64,000 bases of DNA from Gonocerus acuteangulatus (lineage: Eukaryota > Arthropoda > Insecta > Hemiptera > Coreidae). The stretch lies in NCBI GenBank assembly GCA_946811695.1, contig OX328123.1, positions 124,049,896 to 124,113,895 on the forward strand. Direction: 5' to 3'. Every line of letters begins with the position of its first letter. The stretch's first letter is position 1. Positions 54,601-64,000 of the stretch are shown here, in pieces. The notes under the pieces are model-generated. The model was given only the letters and a program-made list of their open reading frames with translations. It ran no database searches and was not told the origin of the DNA. The translations under genes and the position numbers were made by a program.

Positions 54601-57600
54601 GTATGTGGCTTACTACACACTTTTCAACCTAAACTATTAACGGAACAGCCACAATACTTCACAACAGAAAGAGGAGTGTGTACTGACAAAAGTTGGACTG
54701 AAAACATCGGACATAAAGGAGTCCGGGAAGGTCTTGAAGCTGCCCCCACGCAGGCCCAGTTCAGTGACAATAGAAAAAATATCAGAATCAAATAAAATGA
54801 AATATTCGCACTAGAAGAAATTTACAGCAAGTGTGAGGGAAATGCTCACGGCACAACCAACGTTGGGTTAAAAGATGTTCATATCAGAATGCTGATACTT
54901 CCGCAGAGCCCCTTTCTGATTACCCTTCAAACACTCTGAGTGCAGATATGCAGGTGTGCAAAGTAAGTGCCCCACTGCTCTGGACGCATATATGCTGGCA
55001 TGAAGAACAGTGCCCCCACTTGCTCTAGACAAATAAATGTACTCTGGGCTCTGCATTCCCCATTATCGGCTTGACTCATAGTTTCTTGTAATCCTTCCTG
55101 AAGGGGTACACAAAGAGAGGTTCCTTGACCATTCCATTGTTACTACGTCTTTATTTCATTTGTTTTAGGGTCTCACAAAGTTTTCCTAGCCACACTGGTC
55201 AGTTGGTGGGGTCTAGTCGTCCGATTATACTCGGGCGTAGCATGTGGAGGGTGTCGACTTGGCTAGAATATACTTACACAGCCTTTAGGGGGTTAAGAAT
55301 GGTTATCATATGGAGTACAGTTAATCACAATATACAAAGATCATAAATTATGGTGCTAATAGTTTTGTGTTAATAGGTTTCTAAGATCCCTTTTTGTGCG
55401 TAATTTGTTGTGGGCAATTGAAGGAATCCGTTTTATAGGCAATTCCATAAATCAGAAATAGTAAAACTAGGAATTTTATTCTGGGTGCTGAGAAAAAGCA
55501 GAGAGAATTCAGTTACTTACATTTTTTAAATTAAGAAACTATCTAATTAAAAATTGAGATTAACAGCTATAAAATAATTGTCAAGCTGTTTCTAACAAAG
55601 AATGAGGAGTTCAGAATGACTTCTACTAAAGAGATGAGAAGAAAAGCTTTCCAATAAAATTTGATTCTATCAATAAAAGAATATTAAGAAGTTACAATAC
55701 AATTATCAATAGGAAAAAAAAAACTTGATTAAAAATTCTTTATTTAGCTTAAGTCACTAGATATTATTGCTTCATAGTTTAATTTATACATTTACACCCT
55801 TACGAATATCAGTATCAACCAGAGTCATTGCCATGAGCTGTTCGGATTCAATTCAGTTAGAAAATTATTCATGTATATTTTTTAATTCTTCTTATTTCTG
55901 TATAAAAAATAAAATTATATTGTAAGTAAAATATTAAGATATTCATTAAGATAAGCATTTAAATTTTATAATTTGCCCTCTCTAAACTTAAGCTAAGGAA
56001 TAAATAAATAGCTATAAATAGTAAATAGTGTTTATGTGATAGATTAGAATTTTTACGTTCACTGGTAGAAAAGTAATCATAAATATGTAGCACAGTAATC
56101 ATAAAACGATTGTTATAGATTGATTGGACATGGCAGTGTTTTACAATAAGATAATAAGTTAGATGTGGCAATCAATGGATTTTCTAAGGCTGATGTGCCT
56201 ATCTGTTGCAAGGTCAAGAAGTATGTGGACTTATGACCTCTACCTGTAGTCAATCATTATTTGGACACCTTTGGTTACCTCTGTATTCAACTTAAAGCCT
56301 ATAATCAGATAAGCCCAGGAGTTCAATTTCGCATGCGCAAACATCTGGGCGGGAATTTCCCCTGCACTCTCCCTTCTGTTCCACCATTTGCAAAGCCTTT
56401 TAATAAACAAACACAACATGAATCACAATAAAAACTGATTATGTATCCTTTAAGACTAAGGAGTGCTTTGAGAGATTAGATAAGGGAGATAGTGTTTAAT
56501 ATTTATCAATACTTAGCCAAAGATAAGGCTGAAAACGCTTTAAATTTAATAGTAAAATGTTATATGAGAGAATTTTTACCCCCAATTTTCTACAGGGAAT
56601 ATAGGCCATGCTCTTTTCCCTCCATCTATCTATTTCAACAGGCAGCGTTATAGTCTGAATTGTTTTCAGCCTTATCTTTGGCTAAGTATTGATAAATATT
56701 AAACACTATCTCCCTTACCTAACCTCTTATAGCCTTGCATAGTCCTGAACGAGACATAATCAGTTTTTATTGAGTTTCCTGTTGTGCGTTGTTCATTGAA
56801 ATATAATGCAAATAGCAGATTCGTCAGGAATAAATCCCGCAGAATTTCGTGCATGCGGGATTTGAATTATTCTATCTAACTGAACAGGCTTTAGGTTATA
56901 TTTCAAGTTGTCATTCTTAACATTAACATCGGTGGAACATTTGTCCCTGACTCATGAAATTTTTCAAAATTATAACAATATAACAATATTTTCAAGAATA
57001 CACTTCTTCTTCTTTTAAGGCACTTCAACCACCAGGGCCATTGGTCACACAACTTTTAGCATTATTTAAAACAAAAATGAAATAGATATTATATGTTAGA
57101 AAAACATGAGTATATCCAGAGAAGTAAACTGAGAATTGAGGAGCTAGAAACTGAGTGTTGAGGAATTTTCTCAACGACCCGTGAAATGAGGAAATTCCTG
57201 CCGCCGGTGGGCCTCGAACCCACCATCCCCCACATGAGAGTCTAAGGCGTTAGCCACTAGACCACAGGGAGACCTAGTTAAGTAACTAATACAACTTCGG
57301 TTATTTTCTGGAAACATAAGTTCATAAAATATTTGCTAGAATGCTAACAAAATATGACCAAAAGCAAGAATACGAGAGCTGAGAGTGAGATGGAACAGAG
57401 ACAATATCAGTATAGTGGCTTTGAGCACGGGGCTTAGTGACCTCAAACCACTATACTGCCTTGTAGGAATCAGAATTTTCCTGCCCAGAGCCAGAATACT
57501 GGCTTGGAGCTGCAAAATTATTGAAACACCTTTATTTTCTACTGACATTTGTAACTAAAAGAAGAAATTCTGTGGATGTTATAACAAATCAAGTGTTAAT

Positions 57601-60600
57601 AGTAATTAAAACTCTTAAAATTAAGGTCACTCACTTCCTGTAGGGCCAAATGAATTTGTGAAACTTGGGCAGCAGCTTTGGTTTTGAAAGGGTATCAACA
57701 AGAAGGAGAATGGTTCGACAGCCAGGCCGAAGAAGTCTTACAAGACCATTGTATGTTTCTGCGCGCATCTCATGAATTTTCAGTTGTGGTTGATATCCAT
57801 TCAGACTAGTTCGGCTTCCACCCAAGCTGCCAGCTTCATAAGACTCCTTCACTTTTTTCTCTTCAAGCTTCCTGAAAAAAAAAATAAATGAAGTCATGCA
57901 GTTAGATTTTAAAAAATATTAAGACATTAGTAAAAGTAAATGATGGCTTCAGTAGGTTTTATAAAGACATTAATATTTCTGGAGACAACTTTTTTAATAT
58001 GCCAGTGTTGCAGACAAAACTTCAAACCAAAAAATTTATTTATTTATTTACGGAGCTTCCAAAAAATTGAGAAGGGAAACTTTCTTAAATTGACAGAATC
58101 ATTTAGAGAAATTTGGGAAAAAATTCAGTCCAGGGGAGTGTAAGGCACTTAGTACTGTGCACTGTCTCACAAAGAGGTTATTTTGCAGGTAAACAATTCA
58201 GGAGTAATTACTTCAAATATTAAAGGATGTTGAATAAGAAACACCAATAAGAAAGTTATTCATTTAAAGCATTTGGCATGGTGGAGAAATTAAAAAAAAA
58301 ATATATTCAAGCTTCATCTTTACCTTATTGAATTAAAAATTATACAGACTTACGCTTCTTTTGTTGCATACGACATAGGTCATTAAAATAAGTAGAACGT
58401 CTTCTTCCTTTTTTGTGCCACTATATTTCATAAATCAATCTACATGTTTTGTGGCCTCTCAGCCACCTTTTCAAGGCCATTTGAACCCTGTATGAGTGGT
58501 ATGCACACCACCCATATTAAGAAAATATGAGTCAAAGGAGTCTTAATATGGTTGGCCATACAAGTAGGACCCTCTCTCTAATGGCCCTTGTGTAAGTGAC
58601 AAGGAGGGCACGAAACATGCAGGGTGATTTATAAAATAAAGCAGTACAAAAAAAGAAAAATAAGTGCAAATTTTATCGATGAACTATGCTATAATCAACA
58701 AAAAATGTGAATATACTTAATTTGATCAGAAATATTGCCGATTAGAACAAGAGAGACTTTCTCAAAATAACTATTATATTGAATTTGTATTAATGCTATA
58801 ATTACTTTATATTTTCTTAGAGTATCATTAAAATTTCTTATGAAAGGATTTGGCTTAGAAATACTGAGTGGTCTTGAATTAACCGCTCCTTGCTTTGCAA
58901 ATTTCCACAAATTCTGAGCAGGAAAACACCTCTTCACTCTAAAAATTCATTGATAGTTAGAGAAAGCACGATGTCAATTAATATGTAGTGTGAGCAATGC
59001 ATTTTAAGTGTTCAGATTAAGTTAACTAATTTTTAAGTAAGGTATCTATGTCTGGTAGAGAATAATTTACACACTCTTTAAGCTTTTAATATCAAACAAA
59101 AAAAAACTCAAGAAGCACATTCATCAGCAAGTTGGTTAGTATATGCCACATTGCTTAGAAAAGTGCATAAGCAAACCAACTTATGAATAAAAAAAGTTTT
59201 CCTTTTATAAATTTTACTTTACCAGCTGACTCAATCGAAGAAAAGTCTTTTAGTATGAGCTTGTTTCATTGAACGAGAACAAGGATATATTTTTTATTAA
59301 CAGCTGACTCAAATATTAAAAAAATAATTTATTTCTTAAGTAAACTCTCATTCCTAATGAAAACAAATTTGCTCATTTTCACAAGACACATTTATAGTTA
59401 TTTGGACATGGCACATTCCAAGTTTCGTCGCAAGAAGCAAACATTACAGCCATAATGGGAAAATTAATAATTCATATTCCATATCAATATGCGTCAGAGA
59501 GATGTGTTCTGCAGGCCAGGCGTCATGGCGTGAGCGTCAGCAGATAGCATGGCTTTCTTTCTATCCGCACTACTTCCTACTTATTCCTGTGGGACTTCTG
59601 TCCCGGAATAAGAATAAAACTTTTCATTTCATTTCATTTCATTTACTTCGGGCCTTGTCCTATAACCTTCGTATTTGGTTAAGGGGGACCTCATTACATC
59701 ATTCCCGGTTAGGTTTGCGGGTCTGGTATCATATGATACTGAGTCCGCCAGAACAATTTCTTCAGCGGGCCCGCTGACACTTTAATTTTTTTTTTAAGCC
59801 ATCGGTCCTGAAAGTGTTAAACCGCAGATCTTTTAACATTAAAAAAATAAATTAATACTTTCCACAAATTATGAGAATTCGGTTAATAAGTGGGCATTTT
59901 TATTTGAGAATAACTATATGATGTAAACACAAACCAAATCCGATGCTATCACATTATGTTCAAAACTAATGATTATTTTAAGTCGTCTATAAAGTATGTA
60001 CGTGCCATCTACTTGTCGCTGTCACCATCTATAGAAAAACGGCGGAAGCTAAATTGTATACATAATATTTAATTTCTATTAATAAAAAAAATATGAATTT
60101 GAAAAACATACATCAAGTAAGCCATAAGATAACCAGCAAAGATTACAAAAGCAATAGTCCCAAGAATAGAGATGGCTGGAAGAATATGTTCCTTCCCAAG
60201 ATTTTCCTGAAGATAATCTAAAGTGTGAAGGACTTTAGTTAGGAAACGGGCAACAATACCTTGAGTTTGTTCGTCTATTAGCTCTCCGATAATGGCTTCA
60301 TTTGGCAAAGCCTAAAAAAGATAATATATATTTGCACTTTAATGGATACATCAAACTTAAATTAAATCTTTAATTATAATTCTCAAATTCAAATATTTAT
60401 ACTTTGTAATTGATATGTCAGTGAGCAAAAATAATTGATTACAGTAAAGCTAAAAACTTCAATAAATAACTTCATGTTTTAATTCACTTTAATGGATTTA
60501 TTATCATTATGCTTGAAAAGAAATTGCAATGGGAACAAGGCGAGCAAAAGTGTGTCACTGCACAAATTCATATTAACCAAACAGTATCAAGAAGCCTAGT

Positions 60601-63082
60601 GATGTATTGGTCAACATGCCTGGGCATAGGTGAGAACTAATTGAATCCAGCAAGTTTATTTTCGAGCAAGTGCAGGAATTAAAAAATTTTAATGAATTGG
60701 GGTCTGAGTCGAGTAAGAAAATTTGCGCCTCAGGTAATAATTTAGAAAAATTGAGTGTTTCATTGTAGTTCCGAGTCAAGCATAAATAATAGAAGTTGGC
60801 CTTTCAGGCAATAGCACATACTATGAGCTATCTCATAGTTGCTAGTCAATGTGCTAATTAACTGATGATGTCTAGACTTGTCACCAACATAATGCTTTAA
60901 TTGATTCAGCATTGAAAATGTAGGCTGATCATAAGGAAAATCACCTGTGAAGTATGAAGAACTCTGTCAATAGCCAATTCAAGAAGATGTTTAGTGTTAT
61001 TGTAGTTTTGCCAACTTTGTTCTCCTGAAACCCATTCATATTTCACATGTGAAACATCCCTGCGGCAAAGAATAGCAACATGAAGTAAGGGCTCAGCAGG
61101 GCTGTCTTTGCCTATTGAAAAAATAAAAGGCAATTAAAGTTTAATATTATATTTATAACTAAATATAAGAAGAATTAGAACAATTATCATTCCAAAAAAT
61201 GTGTACCTGCAGTAAGAGCAGATATAAAATGAGGTTGTCTTTCTTGGAAGATATACATAAACCTTACTCTCTCCTTAGAGTAATGTGATTCAAGAGCAAA
61301 TTTCCGCATAGTCTGACGATGAAGATCATGAGATGGAGTGTCTCCACATACCAATACAATGCATAACTTTCTACGAGCCCATGGAAGACCACTAGGGCAG
61401 AGAGCATCAAGCATATTCTGAAAAAAAGAAACAAAAAAAGAAAAAAATATGAGGAATTCAATTTAATTAAAGAATATTTATTTGACTCTATTTTTGAGGT
61501 ATAAACAATCCTGTATAATAAAAGCTGCATTATAGCATGGAAAATGTGAATTGATTTCAAATTTAGGCAATCTGAAATCATGAAAATTTCCAGCCTTCAA
61601 GAACTGCATCTTAGCAATTCTTAGTAGTTCAACTTAAATGAAAAAAAAACATCAAAAAATTTAAAGACGGTTTCATATGAACAAAGTAGTCATATTAAAA
61701 TTTACATCTGAAAATATTTTGTGAGAAATGTGTTAGGCTTTTGGAGATCGCCATTCACTTACCACGATTTTCTAAATATTTTCGAGATATTTAATCCAAA
61801 AATATATTTATAAAAATATATTTAGATATGTATAGTTTTGGATTTATCTACAAAAATCCAAAACTAAACATATCTTGTAAAATTTGTTACTTTGAAACAC
61901 TTCCTTGCTTTTGCACTTGTAACTGTTATTCCAAATTAATTTTAAAACTAATTGTTTTAGACTAGTGAATCAGAGATCAAAATAAAATACAGTGGAGTCT
62001 CACTTATACGAATGTAAGGGAGAACGGAAAATGTTTCGTAAAAGTGAAATTTTTGTATAATTGAATAGTATTAGGTTTTGTGATTATTTTAAAATAAAAT
62101 AAATTCTCCATAAAAAAGTCAAAATTTTATTTTTTGTATATATTTTGTTGTTTGACAACGTAGTACATTATTATATTTTCAAGTTTCATATCACAAAACT
62201 CTCCTCGATTCCTTGCCACTTACCAATAGTAGTCAGAAAGACTGACAAAGGTAATTCCAACTGTTTAGCTATGTCTACTTTTGTTTTGTTGGGATTGTGA
62301 TCAACTTCTTTTAGTATTTTTATTTTATCTTCAAGCGAAAGTTTTGCTCTTGTTTTTTTACTCAGTTTAAAAGATGAAAGGACAATAGAACACAGCTACT
62401 AGAATGACTACTTTATAGAGAAGTGAAGAGCGAGAGAGTGGAGGAGGGATGAATCTCTGGCAAGTGCCGTGTTATTAGATCGGAAATGAAGGAAATCATA
62501 CAAGGGTGAGTGCATAGAACATGGCTGGACTTCTAGAATGACAAGGAAGAACTGATATGAGTGAGAGAGAGACTGGTGGGGGTTAAGTTACTGGTAAGTC
62601 AGTAAACATTTTGTTGAAAAGCTCTTGTCTCTTCGTATAACTGAATAGTATTTACACCAGGGGAATAAATTATCTTTCGTATAAGTAAATACTGGGTATA
62701 ACTGAATATCACATCAGCGAATAATTCATTACACAGGATTAAATGGAGTTGAGCTGGGGAACAAGAAATTCTTCGTATAACTGACTGTTTTGTATAAGTG
62801 AGACTTCACTGTAATTTGTAATACTCAAAAGATAGAGAAAGGATTCAAAATGTTCAAATAAAAAGAATTTAGCTATGAATTACCTGAGATGATAATCGAG
62901 GCAAAAGGAGGTAATTATTGCTCTTAATGACGTCATGCATTGTATGAACAGGAATATCAGCCATAGTAACTGATGCAACAGGCCTATCTGTAATTTCATT
63001 GAAAATGAGTAAAGCATCTTGGTCTGGGGAGATCTGATATCTGTTTCTTACACCTTCTGTAGCTGGACCTGGTGGGACAAAA
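51490..63082 (-). CDS. DNAJC16: DnaJ homolog subfamily C member 16, C-terminal ~490 residues (partial)
   Basis: Eight minus-strand exons join without a phase conflict: 63082-62884, 61417-61207, 61111-60945, 60311-60112, 57871-57635, 54276-54066, 52834-52712 and 51621-51490. The sequence matches my knowledge of DNAJC16/ERdj8. It has the luminal stretch DRPVASVTM, then CIVLVCGDTP and VKYEWVSGEQ. A transmembrane helix follows (ISILGTIAFVIFAGYLMAYL). The cytosolic part has RLLRPGCRTILLLVD and ends LPNWLDRLFEGMTHRYY. Vertebrate DNAJC16 is about 780 residues with a J domain and a thioredoxin-like domain at the N-terminus. Those exons are not in this window and should lie beyond 64000. The family is an ER-membrane J-protein linked to autophagosome size control. 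No frame-breaking lesion is seen. Confidence 0.85.
52181..52194. promoter_or_regulatory. perfect RFX X-box-like palindrome in a DNAJC16 intron
   Basis: GTTGCCATAGCAAC matches the RFX consensus GTnRCC-n(0-3)-RGYAAC on both half-sites. It sits in a GC-richer patch (52160-52260) of the last intron. Function is unproven. Confidence 0.35.
52712..52834 (-). CDS. DNAJC16: DNAJC16 exon g
   Basis: 41 complete codons: RMKKIMHRQTRLGSAGSFMG, then FEDSTSESDLSDVEQGHKPE, an acidic-serine stretch typical of a phosphorylatable linker. Phase 0 on both sides. Confidence 0.85.
52840..54060. other. DNAJC16 intron with possible transposon ends
   Basis: AT-rich, with a GC-richer block at 53480-53705 that ends CCCTAAAGGGTTAA. 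That end resembles the right end of the TTAA-flanked element at 3716, but no left partner was located. Confidence 0.35.
54066..54276 (-). CDS. DNAJC16: DNAJC16 exon f
   Basis: NKTLLFATLNLDKRGLAWY, then SINPKNCIGTVLALNGLRKY and HPEGTSKAND. Phase 2 in, phase 0 out. Confidence 0.85.
54300..57000. other. DNAJC16 intron with a foldback repeat
   Basis: At 56419-56782 two arms are inverted copies. The core AAGGGAGATAGTGTTTAATA through AAAGATAAGGCTGAAAAC is identical over about 55 bases, and the arms extend outward imperfectly to CAATAAAAACTGATTAT. Other parts hold no recognised feature. Confidence 0.75.
57001..57275 (-). mobile_element. tRNA-like SINE in a DNAJC16 intron
   Basis: On the minus strand: GGTCTCCCTGTGGTCTAGTG, B box GGTTCGAGGCCC, the GAGGAATTTCCTC-like body, and a degraded tail module (GACCAATGGCCCTGGTGG..GTGCCTTAAAA). 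Orientation is the same as the gene. Confidence 0.8.
57635..57871 (-). CDS. DNAJC16: DNAJC16 exon e
   Basis: The first cytosolic exon: a charged start (KLEEKKVKESYEAG), then GLVRLLRPGCRTILLLVD and LLPKFHKFIWPYR. The donor is GGAA|GTGAGT, phase 2. Confidence 0.85.
57875..60110. other. DNAJC16 intron
   Basis: 59470-59820 holds a GC-richer segment ending in a (CATTT)n run (59625-59645) after GTCCCGGAATAAGAATAAAA, which looks like the 3' end of an unidentified retroelement. The rest is AT-rich with no exon. Confidence 0.45.
60112..60311 (-). CDS. DNAJC16: DNAJC16 exon d (transmembrane exon)
   Basis: ALPNEAIIGELIDEQTQG, a helical linker, then the single membrane-spanning segment (about 21 hydrophobic residues). 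It ends two bases into an ATG codon completed by the next exon. Confidence 0.88.
60945..61111 (-). CDS. DNAJC16: DNAJC16 exon c
   Basis: KDSPAEPLLHVAILCRRDVS, then KYEWVSGEQSW and LLELAIDRVLHTSQ. Entry in phase 1 and exit in phase 0 fit both neighbours. Confidence 0.85.
61207..61417 (-). CDS. DNAJC16: DNAJC16 exon b
   Basis: NMLDALCPSGLPWARRKLC, then IVLVCGDTPSHD, ending HFISALTA plus one base (phase 1). It resembles the second thioredoxin-like luminal portion of the family. Confidence 0.85.
61988..62813. mobile_element. pogo/Tigger-type transposon remnant in a DNAJC16 intron
   Basis: TA flanks both ends. The ends read CAGTGGAGTCTCACTTATAC and, inverted, CAGTGAAGTCTCACTTATAC. On the minus strand (about 62200-62370) a CENP-B-type helix-turn-helix trace remains: KTRAKLSLEDKIKILKEVD, then KTKVDIAKQLELPLSV. 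The catalytic part is deleted. Confidence 0.88.
62884..63082 (-). CDS. DNAJC16: DNAJC16 exon a (first in window)
   Basis: Luminal segment from FVPPGPATEG through FNEITDRPVASVTMADIP to LLLPRLSSQ. It enters with one base of a split codon and leaves in phase 0. The acceptor is TTTCAG and the donor CAG|GTAATT. Confidence 0.85.
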
Positions 63083-63089
63083 CTGAAAG

Positions 63090-63806
63090 AAAAATCAATA
63101 CGTTAAAAGACAAAGAAATATTGTATAAATATGTACTTATCCTAATAGTGGAAAAAGAAAATGAACAAAATGCTTAGATTATTGTTATAATTATTTTGAT
63201 TAATACTAATATTATGATAAATATTACAGCAACCAACCAGTAGAATCTGTCACCCGGAACATAAATTAAGCCTGCCGTTGGCTGGTATTTTAATGCTGTC
63301 CTGTGGAACCAGGAGAGTGAAATGGGCTCTGCTCCATGGACATCTAGGTCTTGCAGTTAGCCACCTCGTAAGGGTTAAGAAAATACACGATGATCCAACA
63401 ACTTTTCATGTGTATTAATTATTATTATTATTTTTTTTTTTTTCTGTTCTTCCTAAACCCTTACAAGGCAGCAACCCGTATGACCTTAGACACCCGTGAA
63501 AAGGAGCCTGTTTCAAGTCCCGCCTGAAGCAGGTTGACTAATTTTATCTATGGGCAAGCTGAAATAATTCTCTGCTCAACCATTGATGTTTAGGAAGGTT
63601 AGCAACCTAATCGTCTGGCCCTAATGGCGTAGATGTCGATGTTACAGGTCTAATATATCCCTACTGAATCACAAAGTTATTTATAACAGGCCCTCTGATC
63701 TTTTGGAGAGTAAAATCAGGGGCTGCAGCAAGCTATTAAGCATCAATATTCAATTAAATGTTGCATTGTTTCAATTATAAGAAAGAAAAAAAAAACATTA
63801 TCTACT
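63090..63806. other. DNAJC16 upstream intron
   Basis: No further DNAJC16 exon is visible. Around 63365 and 63449 the words CTCGTAAGGGTTAAGAA and TTCCTAAACCCTTACAAGG are imperfect inverses. At 63620 CTAATGGCGTAGATGTCGATG weakly recalls the SINE tail module. Confidence 0.4.
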
Positions 63807-64000
63807 ATATATTTGTCAAATACCACTCACTCACTCACTGACCTATCATCGCCCAGGCCAAACCTCTAGACAGAAAATTTTGAAATTTTGCATGGACACT
63901 CCCTATATAACGTAGGCACTCACTAAGAAAGGATTTTTTGATATTCGAATTTTTAAGTATTTTTAGGGGGGTTTAAAGTTTGAGTTGGTTAGAGCAGGCA
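63807..64000 (-). repeat. inverted copy of the 17978-21720 dispersed repeat (3' part)
   Basis: The minus strand ends GTGAGTGAGTGAGTGGTATT and TGACAAATATATAGTAG, preceded by GGATTTTTTGATATTCG-type sequence in inverse. This is the same 3' end as the three tandem units. The copy continues past the window edge. Confidence 0.85.

Noticed and set aside
56351..56361. NF-kappaB-like site GGGAATTTCC next to an E2F-like GGCGGGAA
   Set aside because: A single short match in an intron without any supporting context; expected by chance at this scale.
58695..58937. 80-aa minus-strand ORF as an extra DNAJC16 exon
   Set aside because: Exons d and e already join in phase by splitting one ATG codon. The ORF has no acceptor/donor pair that would keep the frame.

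Overview
This is a eukaryotic window, AT-rich and dominated by repeats. It fits an arthropod, most likely an insect with a large genome. The evidence is spliced genes with long introns, GT-AG (and one apparent GC-AG) splice sites, Pol III-derived SINEs with oligo(A) tails and target-site duplications, a nonsense-riddled I-type LINE, Tc1/pogo/mariner-like and probable piggyBac-like DNA transposon remnants, and many (TA)n tracts. No prokaryotic signals (operons, RBS, CRISPR, IS) are present. I cannot name the species.

Genes. (1) On the minus strand, 51490-63082 holds eight exons giving about 490 C-terminal residues of DNAJC16, an ER-membrane J-protein. All seven junctions are phase-compatible. 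The J and thioredoxin exons must lie beyond 64000. (2) On the plus strand, 7579-15909 holds three exons of a small secreted Gly/Pro-rich protein with all internal junctions in phase 1; its first exon is not identified. (3) On the minus strand, 40800-43769 holds a three-exon model for a Cys-rich secreted protein of about 135 aa, with a possible mutually exclusive cassette exon. (4) On the minus strand, 35670-36683 is an intronless 337-aa ORF with about ten tandem 12-residue Leu-Val-Thr-Pro-Arg repeats and a basic NLS-like tract. (5) Several exon-like GC-richer islands (43384-43452, 44164-44365, 49321-49589) are candidates only.

Repeats by region. 1-620 is a 124-bp tandem array. 764-1190 is an AT-rich short tandem array. 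2328-3715 looks like a TTAA-flanked piggyBac-type non-autonomous element. 11251-11904 is a TIR element with an internal hairpin. 17978-21720 is a tandem array of three ~1.2-1.3 kb dispersed-repeat units, also seen inverted at 63807-64000. 22686-26215 is an I-type LINE, followed by a Tc1 fossil at 26369-27640. 31740-35280 is a mosaic of related repeats with a recent duplication. 37433-37533 is a perfect 48-bp palindrome. 38706-40466 is a foldback mariner-type element. 47740-49300 is a nested foldback carrying a pogo/Tigger element and a SINE tail. A second Tigger (61990-62811) lies in a DNAJC16 intron.

The most interesting signal is a roughly 30-bp 3' hairpin module (starting GGCGC, ending GCGCC, then A-rich). 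It closes a 5S rRNA-derived SINE family (five copies) and a tRNA-like SINE family. It also occurs alone as 'tail-only' insertions with their own target-site duplications. This suggests one LINE machinery mobilises unrelated RNAs through a shared 3' end.
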